A DNA stretch of 5,678 nucleotides, from the NCBI GenBank assembly GCA_017622395.1, contig JAGARF010000081.1:1-5678 (forward strand), read 5' to 3'. The notes under the pieces were generated by a model. That model did not search any database. It saw nothing but the letters and a program-made list of their open reading frames with translations, and was not told the DNA's origin. This document shows positions 1-5,678 of this stretch, in pieces. The translations under genes and the position numbers were made by a program. This DNA comes from Clostridia bacterium (GTDB lineage: Bacteria; Bacillota; Clostridia; RGIG6154). Position 1 is the first letter of the stretch. The number at the start of each line of letters is the position of its first letter.

Positions 1-1
1 A

Positions 2-3000
2 AGAACAGATTACTACAGCTATGATTCCAGAGGAAATGTCACATATACAAAGCAGGAACAAAGTAAAGGGAAGTATGCAGAAACAGAGTATGAATACGAA
101 AAATGTTATCCTGTTTCGGTTACATACAAAAATATTGAAGATGCTGACGGAGCAAAGGAAAACATAACAATAAAATATGAACATGACAGCTTTGGTAATG
201 TAATAAAAGAAATTCACCCCGACAGCGGAGAAATAAACTATGTATTTGATAAGAAAAACAGACTGGTAAAAGAAATTACAGAGGACGGCTCTTTCAGGTC
301 ATACATTTATGATGATAAAAATAACACAATAGTTACAAATGATGCAGAAAACGGCTCATTTCTTTATGAGTATGACGAATTTGGCAGACTGTTTAAGGTT
401 ACAGACAATGTAACAAAAGAAAAAGTGTTAATAAGAGAGTATGACGAAAAAGGCTTGTTGATATCCGAAACCGATTTTAATAATACTGTCACAAAATATA
501 CATATGACAGACTTAACAGACTTACAGATGTAACAATTTATGATGAAAGCGGAGCGGTGATGTCCCACAAAAATATTGAGTATAACGAAGCATACGATAT
601 GGGCGATAAAAAAGGTATAATGCTCACTCTTACTCAGGGGGACAGAAAAACACAGTATATTTTTGATTACAGAGAAAACCTTCTGTCACAGACTATGTTC
701 GGTAAAGATGATTTCAGGACAATAAATTATACCTATGACCTTTCGGATAACAATATCAGTATTTCATCACCTATGGGAAAAGTGCAGGAATTTCAATATG
801 ACATTTTCGACAATGTAATTTTGTCTGTAACAGACGGTATTGAAAATTCCTTTGAATATGATTATTTCGGCAACCTTATTTCCGAAACCAACGGAGAAAA
901 TGAAACTGTATATTACACATACGATGCACTAAACCGTAATACAAAAATCAAAACTCCTTATACTGCAAAAGACACATTTTATGAAAATAAGATGTATTAT
1001 GATTTCAGGGGAAATCAAATTAAGGCCGTAGACGGTGAAGGAAATGTAACCGAATTTATTTATAACAAAAGAGGTTTTTTAACAGAAAGTATTTCCCATA
1101 TTTCAGGCAGTGAAAAAATGTATACTTTTTATGAGTATGATAATGAGGGCAGACAAACAAAGGTTTCCTACGGAAATGATGCAAATAACTTAATGTCACA
1201 CACCTATGAATACAATCATCTGGGACAAAATACAAAATTAACCGACAATTTGGGTAACTCAACCCTGTATGAATACGATTTTAACGGAAATCTTCTCCTT
1301 ACCGTTGACAGAAACCAAAATAAAATATATAATTTGTATGACGGTTTGGGAAGACTTGTTAAAACCTCTGCAGACAATGCAGAAGATATTGTTTATACAT
1401 ACAATATATATTCTCAGCCTGAAACAGTTACTTTCGGTAATGAGAAAACGGTGTTTACATATTCACCCTATGGTGAAATAGTAAACAGAGCCGTTAATAA
1501 TGTTAATCATTCATACAGCTATGATGCTGACTCCAATTTAATAAGCTATGCTATGTCAAAGGATAATGAACAGGAAATGTATATGTCCTATGAGTATGAC
1601 AGCTTAAACAGATTAAAAGCTGTTATCTCCCCTCTTGGCAGAGTAAGATATACTTATGATAAAGCAAACAGGCTTATTGATGAAGAAAGCTCTAACGGTG
1701 TTCAGACCTCTTATGATTTTTACCCGTCAGGTAACATAAGAAGAATTACATACCATAACAACGGCACAGTTACAGATAAGCTTTATTATGAGTATGACAA
1801 AGTCGGTAACAGATTAGTTGAACAAAATGATGAATATATAAAAGAATATACATATGACGGTATAAACAGACTTATATCATCAGATAAAGACAGAGAATAT
1901 TATACCTATTATGAATATGACCTATTTAACAACCTAAAAACCGTATATGAGCTTACAAACGGTGAAACATATAAAACAATATATGAATATGACAAAAACA
2001 ACCGTCTTGTATTTAAGTCTGATGATACCACAGCTTCATTTTATGAGTATGACAATAAAGGAAATCTTATAAAGACAAGAGAAACAGACTATGACAGGGA
2101 AACAGAAACCCTTTACTTCTATGACGGCTATAACAGACTTTCTGAAATACTTAAAGACGATAATATCATAAGCTATACATATGATTATGATGGTATAAGA
2201 AACTCAAAAACAATAAACGGAATAAAAACTGCCTTTATTACAGATAACGGCAATGTTATAGCTGAATATACAGAAGAAAAATCAAACCGCTATTTCAGAG
2301 GCAACTCTTTAATAGGGTCTGTAAACGAACTAAACGAAGGATTTTACTATAGCAGAAATGCTCACGGAGATATTATATCTCTCCTTGATTACAAAGGTGA
2401 CAGCCTCAATGATTACAGCTATACCGATTGGGGAGCAATCGAAGAAACAGCAGACCAAAATTTCTTCGGCGGACAGTTCAAAAACCTCTGGCAACAGGAA
2501 ACAGAAACCAAATATGAAACACCATTTTCATACGCAGGGGAGTATCAGGATTTGTGCAGTGGACTCATTTATCTGCGTAACAGGTACTATGATCCAAGCA
2601 TAGGTAGGTTTATAACAGAGGATCCTGCAAGAGATGGATTGAATTGGTATATTTATTGCGGAAACAATTCAGTGAATTATGTAGATCCATTGGGCTTGGC
2701 GCCTTCGGAAATGGAAGCGGCATTAATATCAGAACATATTTATAAATGGGATAAAAATAGTGCTAAAGATAAGAGAATTGTATCAGGTTGGAGATTAATA
2801 GATACCTTCTATGGCAGAGAAGACATGAAAATGGGTATTTATATTCGTGAAGGGGAAGATTGGCAAAACCCGACAGAATATGTGGTTGCATTTAAGGGAA
2901 CAACTTGGTATGAATTAAATGAATGGAAAAATAATGCAGAACAGTTGTTATCACCCAAATCAGCGGATATGTGGGATGCTATTAATTATGCATGCGGTTT

Positions 3001-3364
3001 TGCTAATGGAAAATCACAAGAAATAACTTTTGTGGGGCATTCAAAAGGTGGTGCAGAAGCAGCATCGGCAGCAGTAGCGACAAACAAAAATGCAATGATA
3101 TTTAATCCCGCTACATCGAATTTGTCTGATTATGGTTTGAGCGCATCAACCTATACGGCAGATATGACAGCCTTTATTGTAAAAGGAGATATCGTAAATT
3201 ATCTAGAGGGATGGTTTAGTGTGCCCATAGATAAAGCTGTTGAACTTCCTCAACAATATGGTGGACACTGGTACGAAGGTTGGCAGACGAATACAGTTCA
3301 AAGAATATTAAATCATTTAATGCCTTCTGTAAAAAATGCATTAATGGAGAAAGGTTATCGATGA
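2..3364 (+). CDS. Rhs/YD-repeat polymorphic toxin with C-terminal lipase-like tip (5' end outside window)
   Basis: The frame is open from base 2, so this is the last 1120 residues of a larger protein; the GTG at 425 is an internal valine codon, not a start. Residues 1 to about 780 are YD repeats (for example YDRLNRL, YDYFGNL, YDGLGRLV, YDKANRLI), which in known Rhs proteins form a hollow shell around the toxin. The Rhs-associated core spans about 782-899, with RYYDPSIGRF at 861-870 and the boundary motif DPLGL at 895-899. Residues 900-1120 form a variable tip with lipase class 3-like motifs. Family knowledge: such proteins, including Bacillus WapA, are exported and deliver the tip to neighbouring cells. 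The secretion region lies outside the window. The stop codon overlaps the start of the putative immunity gene. The Rhs call is certain; the toxin role is inferred from architecture. Confidence 0.95.
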   Translation, partial: RTDYYSYDSRGNVTYTKQEQSKGKYAETEYEYEKCYPVSVTYKNIEDADGAKENITIKYEHDSFGNVIKEIHPDSGEINYVFDKKNRLVKEITEDGSFRSYIYDDKNNTIVTNDAENGSFLYEYDEFGRLFKVTDNVTKEKVLIREYDEKGLLISETDFNNTVTKYTYDRLNRLTDVTIYDESGAVMSHKNIEYNEAYDMGDKKGIMLTLTQGDRKTQYIFDYRENLLSQTMFGKDDFRTINYTYDLSDNNISISSPMGKVQEFQYDIFDNVILSVTDGIENSFEYDYFGNLISETNGENETVYYTYDALNRNTKIKTPYTAKDTFYENKMYYDFRGNQIKAVDGEGNVTEFIYNKRGFLTESISHISGSEKMYTFYEYDNEGRQTKVSYGNDANNLMSHTYEYNHLGQNTKLTDNLGNSTLYEYDFNGNLLLTVDRNQNKIYNLYDGLGRLVKTSADNAEDIVYTYNIYSQPETVTFGNEKTVFTYSPYGEIVNRAVNNVNHSYSYDADSNLISYAMSKDNEQEMYMSYEYDSLNRLKAVISPLGRVRYTYDKANRLIDEESSNGVQTSYDFYPSGNIRRITYHNNGTVTDKLYYEYDKVGNRLVEQNDEYIKEYTYDGINRLISSDKDREYYTYYEYDLFNNLKTVYELTNGETYKTIYEYDKNNRLVFKSDDTTASFYEYDNKGNLIKTRETDYDRETETLYFYDGYNRLSEILKDDNIISYTYDYDGIRNSKTINGIKTAFITDNGNVIAEYTEEKSNRYFRGNSLIGSVNELNEGFYYSRNAHGDIISLLDYKGDSLNDYSYTDWGAIEETADQNFFGGQFKNLWQQETETKYETPFSYAGEYQDLCSGLIYLRNRYYDPSIGRFITEDPARDGLNWYIYCGNNSVNYVDPLGLAPSEMEAALISEHIYKWDKNSAKDKRIVSGWRLIDTFYGREDMKMGIYIREGEDWQNPTEYVVAFKGTTWYELNEWKNNAEQLLSPKSADMWDAINYACGFANGKSQEITFVGHSKGGAEAASAAVATNKNAMIFNPATSNLSDYGLSASTYTADMTAFIVKGDIVNYLEGWFSVPIDKAVELPQQYGGHWYEGWQTNTVQRILNHLMPSVKNALMEKGYR
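2699..3361 (+). other. Lipase class 3-like alpha/beta-hydrolase toxin tip of the Rhs protein
   Basis: This is the part of the Rhs gene downstream of the DPLGL boundary, about 221 residues. Seen in the sequence: VVAFKGT (residues 961-967 of the visible protein), which resembles the oxyanion-loop strand of class 3 lipases, and further on GHSKGG, a GxSxG nucleophile elbow with Ser1014 encoded at 3041-3043. NPAT follows at 1035-1038. Asp1063 in VKGD (3188-3190) and His1089 in GGHW (3266-3268) come in the right order and spacing to complete a Ser-Asp-His triad. The GHSKGG variant, with Lys after Ser, recalls Mbeg1-like/DUF2974 hydrolases. Inferred role: a phospholipase or lipase effector attacking target-cell membranes. 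Substrate and site of action cannot be read from sequence. Leucine codon use differs sharply from the upstream core. Confidence 0.82.
3346..3354 (+). promoter_or_regulatory. Ribosome binding site setting the start of the immunity gene
   Basis: GGAGAAAGG lies 6 bases before the ATG at 3361, inside the end of the Rhs reading frame. It favours ATG 3361 over the upstream in-frame ATG at 3280, which would place 27 hydrophilic residues before a clear membrane segment. The ATGA overlap suggests translational coupling, so immunity would be made whenever the toxin is. Confidence 0.7.
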
Positions 3365-3882
3365 AAAAATTTATTATAATTATTGTGCTTTGCTTGGGTC
3401 TTGCAAGTCTGGTTTTGACTGGATTAACGTTTATGAAAATGTTTCCTCAAAAACCAACAATAAAATACGGAGAATTTCCTTTTTGCTTAATATATGAGAT
3501 TGATGGAAAAACAATTGAGGTAAAAGATACATTGATATGTGAATATGAAGGATTTGCAGCTGATGCTGCACAAGGCTTTTACCGAACATGGAAATCATCT
3601 TTGAAAAGCGGAAAAACAAGAATCACATTATTTCAAAACCAAGAATTAGAAATCTTCTTCACGCCAAATATTAATCATTGGGAAGCAGGTGCATTCTATA
3701 TGGGAGATAATGAGATTTACGATGAAATAAATATTCCGTTTCCTAATGCATGGTATACCAATGATTTGGAAAGCAAACGATTAAATGCATACATAATATC
3801 TGCAGATGAAATGCTGGAAAAATACAAAATCAAATTATTAAGTTGGGAAATTAATCCGCCTATAAAGAATACTTTTAACTAA
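3361..3882 (+). CDS. Putative membrane-anchored immunity protein for the Rhs lipase tip
   Basis: The protein has 173 residues. It starts with MKK and a strongly hydrophobic stretch at about residues 4-25 (a run of Ile, Val and Leu), followed by a soluble domain of about 145 residues rich in aromatic and acidic residues. I see no lipobox: Cys11 is preceded by Leu and lies within the membrane stretch. A single-pass anchor with the domain outside the cytoplasm is therefore the simplest reading, though a non-cleaved signal is also possible. I recognise no named domain. The immunity role is inferred from its place directly behind a polymorphic toxin tip, the 4-base ATGA overlap with the toxin gene, the small size, and the terminator right after it. 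An outward-facing immunity protein would fit a toxin that attacks the outer face of the membrane. Leucine codons are mostly TTA/TTG, as in the toxin tip. Confidence 0.75.
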   Translation: MKKFIIIIVLCLGLASLVLTGLTFMKMFPQKPTIKYGEFPFCLIYEIDGKTIEVKDTLICEYEGFAADAAQGFYRTWKSSLKSGKTRITLFQNQELEIFFTPNINHWEAGAFYMGDNEIYDEINIPFPNAWYTNDLESKRLNAYIISADEMLEKYKIKLLSWEINPPIKNTFN

Positions 3883-3907
3883 CAAACAACAATCAATGAT
3901 TTCACTC

Positions 3908-3944
3908 AGAGAGGTAGATGTAAAGTCTGCCTCTCTATTTTTTT
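3908..3944 (+). terminator. Rho-independent terminator of the Rhs-immunity unit
   Basis: An 11-bp stem pairs AGAGAGGTAGA (3908-3918) with TCTGCCTCTCT (3926-3936), with one G-T pair and a 7-base loop. A run of seven T follows at 3938-3944. It begins 25 bases after the stop of the immunity gene, as expected for the end of this transcript. Confidence 0.9.
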
Positions 3945-3948
3945 GAAA

Positions 3949-3975
3949 AAGACAAGGGGACGGTTCTACTGTCTT
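3949..3975 (+). repeat. Small palindromic repeat element, copy 1 (GACAAGGGGACGG type)
   Basis: The 20-bp sequence AAGACAAGGGGACGGTTCTA (3949-3968) recurs exactly at 4192-4211. Here the element is closed by TGTCTT (3970-3975), which pairs with the opening AAGACA to give a 6-bp stem and a 15-base loop. From memory, very similar sequences are scattered through clostridial genomes and often lie beside REP-associated Y1 tyrosine transposase genes; none is encoded in this window. The strand given is that of the written motif. Confidence 0.65.
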
Positions 3976-3989
3976 GACTAAATGATTTT

Positions 3990-4014
3990 GAGAGCGGTTT
4001 TCCGCTCTCTTTTT
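3990..4014 (+). terminator. Hairpin with T-run, probable terminator remnant
   Basis: A perfect 8-bp stem, GAGAGCGG (3990-3997) with CCGCTCTC (4002-4009), closes a TTTT loop and is followed by five T. It has the form of an intrinsic terminator, but no intact gene lies between it and the previous terminator. It may be part of the repeat-associated insertion or a leftover from a lost gene. Confidence 0.65.
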
Positions 4015-4023
4015 ATGCTGTTT

Positions 4024-4190
4024 TTCTCCTTACCGTTGACAGAAACCAAAATAAAATATATAATTTGTATGACGGTTTGGGAAGACTTGTTAAAACATCG
4101 GCAGATAATTCAGATGATATTGTATACACATATAATATGTATTCTCAGCCTGAAACAGTTACTTTCGGTAATGAGAAAACTGTATTTACA
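4024..4190 (+). pseudogene. Rhs/YD-repeat gene fragment (remnant)
   Basis: These 167 bases align without gaps to 1293-1459 of the large Rhs gene, with 11 mismatches by my count (about 93% identity). In the matching frame they encode LTVDRNQNKIYNLYDGLGRL and onward to NEKTVFT. The frame is open from just after a TGA at 3975-3977 to a TAA at 4221-4223, but it holds no usable start codon. The homology stops abruptly at 4190, next to repeat copy 2, and the open frame runs on through that repeat to the stop. Eight of the 11 differences are synonymous, so the source was probably a functional Rhs paralogue. It is too short to encode a working protein. Confidence 0.88.
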
Positions 4191-4191
4191 G

Positions 4192-4217
4192 AAGACAAGG
4201 GGACGGTTCTATGTCCC
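4192..4217 (+). repeat. Small palindromic repeat element, copy 2 (GACAAGGGGACGG type)
   Basis: It matches copy 1 exactly over 20 bases (4192-4211), then diverges to TGTCCC. It can fold either through GACA/TGTC, as copy 1 does, or through GGGAC/GTCCC. It directly abuts the end of the Rhs fragment and precedes the dpaB terminator. Confidence 0.62.
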
Positions 4218-4222
4218 AATTA

Positions 4223-4256
4223 AAAAGGTTGCAGGAGCAAGCTCCTGCAACCTTTT
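4223..4256 (-). terminator. Terminator of the dpaA-dpaB operon, potentially bidirectional
   Basis: A near-perfect 16-bp inverted repeat, AAAAGGTTGCAGGAGC (4223-4238) and GCTCCTGCAACCTTTT (4241-4256), is separated by two bases, so the top of the stem must open to form a loop. Read on the minus strand it begins within the dpaB stop codon (4255-4257) and ends in a TTTTTAATT tract. The plus-strand side also ends in TTTT, so it could stop transcription from the left as well. Confidence 0.88.
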
Positions 4257-4818
4257 ATATCAATACAGGCTGAATTTGTTCACCCTTCAGGGCGAAGTTC
4301 AAGGTTTCTTCAATTTTATCCATATGAGCAACCAGCGAGGTTTGCTTGTTTATGGGGTCATCCTGACCAAAGGGGACAAAATACACATTTTTCATATTCA
4401 AAAGCACACCTATGTTTTTTGCGGAATTTGAAAGCCCGTCATTGGTGGAAACTCCTATAATAAGGGGTCTTTTATTACGAAGATGTGCCTTTGCCGCCAT
4501 TGTAACCGAGCTGTCGGTTACGCCGTTTGCAAGCTTTGCAAGGGTGTTTCCTGTGCAGGGTGCAATAATCAAAGCATCTAACAGCTTTTTCGGACCTATA
4601 GGCTCTGCTCCTGTAATAGTGCTTATAACCTTATGCTTACAGATTCCCTCAACCTCATCTGTAAGGTCCCTGGCTTTGTTAAAGCGGTTATCTGTAGAGT
4701 ACACCGTTTCGCTCATAATGGGGATAATATCAAGTCCTGTTTCCTTTAAATTTTTAAGGACAGCAGTGCATTTTCCTATAGTGCAGAATGAACCGCACAT
4801 TGCAAAACCGATTACCAT
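4255..4818 (-). CDS. dpaB: Dipicolinate synthase subunit B (SpoVFB)
   Basis: The protein has 187 residues and belongs to the flavoprotein-like family. With DpaA it makes dipicolinic acid from the lysine-pathway intermediate 4-hydroxy-tetrahydrodipicolinate in the mother cell; the product is packed with calcium into the spore core and supports heat resistance. Visible motifs are IGFAMCGSFCT near the N-terminus (residues 3-13), AEPIGP (71-76), APCTGNTLAKLANGVTD (86-102), GVSTNDGLS (122-130) and FVPFGQD (148-154), a pattern I recognise from SpoVFB proteins. The start is ATG at 4818, preceded by AAGGGGG (4826-4832) with 7-base spacing. The gap to dpaA is only 15 bases and this binding site fills much of it, so the two are co-transcribed. 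It lies downstream in the operon and ends in a terminator. Length is close to the family's usual size. Confidence 0.95.
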   Translation of the reverse strand: MVIGFAMCGSFCTIGKCTAVLKNLKETGLDIIPIMSETVYSTDNRFNKARDLTDEVEGICKHKVISTITGAEPIGPKKLLDALIIAPCTGNTLAKLANGVTDSSVTMAAKAHLRNKRPLIIGVSTNDGLSNSAKNIGVLLNMKNVYFVPFGQDDPINKQTSLVAHMDKIEETLNFALKGEQIQPVLI

Positions 4819-4833
4819 TTGCTTACCCCCTTC

Positions 4834-5622
4834 CTATAGCTTAAGATGTCTTAAAATGCAGTTCAAAATTTCAATGCCCGCACTTTCGGGAGAAATTTTT
4901 CCCGGAAGGGAAGCACCAAGCTCAAAGTTAAGGTCTTTTGCATTTTCAATGTCAAAGCCGTAAGGGGCAGAGGCAAGCTCTAAAATATAACAGTCTTTTT
5001 TTACGGTAGATATTTCTTTTTCAAGAACTCTTGCAGGGACTGTGTTTATAATAACATCATATTCATAAAGACTTCCAAGGCTGTATATATCTGCAGCTTT
5101 AAAACACAGGGCATCAACAAGTGCCATATCCTTTCTGCTTCTTAAAGCAACCGTTACATCATCTGCAAAGGGCTTTAAAAGATATGCAAGACATTTGGCA
5201 ATTCGTCCGAAACCGCATATTAAAATTTTGCAGTCCTTTAAGGATTTTTTTGTTCCCCTTATAATAAAGGGTATTGCTCCCTCGGCAGTTAAATAGGCAT
5301 TTTTAGATTTAAGTCTTTCGGATTTATAATAATCTATAATACTGCAAGGCGATTTAAGATTTATAATGTTTGGAATGTTTCCGCCGAAAATAATTGACTT
5401 TTTATTTATGTTTTCAAATAATTCATCAAAGGTTATATCTGTGTTTTTTATTGTTACACCGTCTGAGGTTATGGGCAGGGGAAGAATAATAGCATTAACC
5501 CCCGTTGTGCAGTCCAAAAGACCTGCGTTTTCACCGAAAACCTTAACAGTGTAGCCTTTTTCCTCAAGACAGCGGGCGATGCAGGCTTGCCGTACATCTC
5601 CGCCAATAACAGAAAAGACCAT
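4834..5622 (-). CDS. dpaA: Dipicolinate synthase subunit A (SpoVFA)
   Basis: The protein has 262 residues with two nucleotide-binding (Rossmann) regions: the N-terminal VIGGDVRQ (residues 5-12) and the central ILICGFGRIA (133-142). Further conserved stretches are NTVPARVL (193-200), ELASAPYGFD (215-224) and LPGKISPESAG (239-249), all typical of DpaA. It is the dehydrogenase-like subunit that works with DpaB to form dipicolinic acid during late sporulation. The start is ATG at 5622, with AAAAGGAG (5631-5638) 8 bases upstream. It is the first gene of the operon in this window. It appears somewhat shorter than the Bacillus subtilis protein (about 297 residues from memory), but all motifs are present and no frameshift is seen. 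In Bacillus the operon is controlled by SigK; a compatible -10 element lies just upstream here. Confidence 0.95.
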   Translation of the reverse strand: MVFSVIGGDVRQACIARCLEEKGYTVKVFGENAGLLDCTTGVNAIILPLPITSDGVTIKNTDITFDELFENINKKSIIFGGNIPNIINLKSPCSIIDYYKSERLKSKNAYLTAEGAIPFIIRGTKKSLKDCKILICGFGRIAKCLAYLLKPFADDVTVALRSRKDMALVDALCFKAADIYSLGSLYEYDVIINTVPARVLEKEISTVKKDCYILELASAPYGFDIENAKDLNFELGASLPGKISPESAGIEILNCILRHLKL

Positions 5623-5660
5623 AGAAAATACTCCTTTTCAAAGATATTTCTCTACAGTCT

Positions 5661-5669
5661 TATTATATG
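5661..5669 (-). promoter_or_regulatory. Possible -10 element of the dpaA promoter (SigK-like, overlapping a SigA-like TATAAT)
   Basis: On the minus strand the sequence reads CATATAATA, which fits the SigK -10 pattern CATA-N3-TA known from Bacillus. The same bases include TATAAT, a perfect SigA -10. Transcription would start near 5653, about 30 bases before the dpaA ATG. The -35 region falls at or beyond the window edge, so the sigma factor cannot be decided here. In such AT-rich DNA a chance match is possible. Confidence 0.4.
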
Positions 5670-5678
5670 TTAATTTAT

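Noticed and set aside
425..427. GTG as the start of the Rhs protein
   Set aside because: The same frame is open back to base 2 and encodes YD-repeat protein throughout, so this is an internal valine codon.
1056..1262. 68-residue minus-strand open frame within the Rhs gene
   Set aside because: It is a shadow of the YD-repeat coding sequence; the composition reflects reverse-complemented Tyr/Asp codons.
1269..1481. 70-residue plus-strand open frame within the Rhs gene
   Set aside because: It is an off-frame reading of the segment that also gives a similar spurious frame at 3982-4431. The resemblance between the two comes from the duplicated Rhs DNA, not from a real gene family.
2..2340. Regular nucleotide-level repeats such as TATGAGTATGAC, considered as a DNA repeat array or CRISPR
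   Set aside because: The spacing is irregular and the identity reflects the encoded YEYD protein repeat; there are no constant direct repeats with unique spacers.
2358..2603. 81-residue plus-strand open frame in the Rhs core
   Set aside because: It is an off-frame shadow of the highly conserved Rhs-associated core.
3280..3360. Upstream ATG extending the immunity protein by 27 residues
   Set aside because: It would put a charged leader before a clear membrane segment and overlap the toxin tip in another frame. The ATG at 3361 has a well-spaced ribosome binding site.
3431..3619. 62-residue minus-strand open frame over the immunity gene
   Set aside because: It is antisense to a better supported gene and has no ribosome binding site or domain.
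3982..4431. 149-residue open frame on the plus strand
   Set aside because: It reads the Rhs fragment in the wrong frame and then runs antisense into dpaB. There is no ribosome binding site and no coherent domain.
4412..4963. 183-residue open frame on the plus strand
   Set aside because: It is antisense to the well-supported dpaB and dpaA genes and has no recognisable protein features.
5366..5554. 62-residue plus-strand open frame over dpaA
   Set aside because: It is antisense to dpaA, whose motifs are unambiguous.

Overview
The window is low-GC DNA from an endospore-forming member of the Bacillota, probably a clostridial-type anaerobe. The spore assignment rests on a clear dipicolinate synthase pair (dpaA/dpaB). 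The clostridial placement is inference from AT-richness, codon use and repeat content; I cannot name a species.

Layout. From the left edge to 3364 (+) runs the 3' part of a very large Rhs/YD-repeat protein. It holds more than 20 YD repeats, then the conserved Rhs-associated core ending in DPLGL, then a roughly 220-residue C-terminal tip with lipase class 3-type alpha/beta-hydrolase motifs. Overlapping its stop codon by four bases is a small gene (3361-3882, +) for a protein with one N-terminal membrane segment. By position and architecture it is the best candidate for the cognate immunity protein. A strong terminator closes this toxin-immunity unit.

Bases 3883-4254 hold no intact gene. They contain two further hairpins, two copies of a 20-bp GACAAGGGGACGG-type repeat, and between those a 167-bp broken Rhs fragment about 93% identical to an internal part of the large Rhs gene. 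This looks like an Rhs remnant caught between small repeat elements.

From 5622 down to 4255 on the minus strand lies dpaA-dpaB, a two-gene operon for dipicolinic acid synthesis in the mother cell during sporulation. It has good ribosome binding sites, a possible SigK/SigA-like -10 element at the right edge, and a terminator hairpin that starts within its last stop codon. The operon converges on the Rhs module.

How the genes relate. The two units are functionally separate: a polymorphic toxin with its immunity gene, used in competition between cells, sits next to a conserved sporulation operon. The most interesting content is the Rhs-lipase tip with its membrane-anchored partner, the codon-use break at the core/tip junction, and the decayed Rhs fragment bracketed by repeats.
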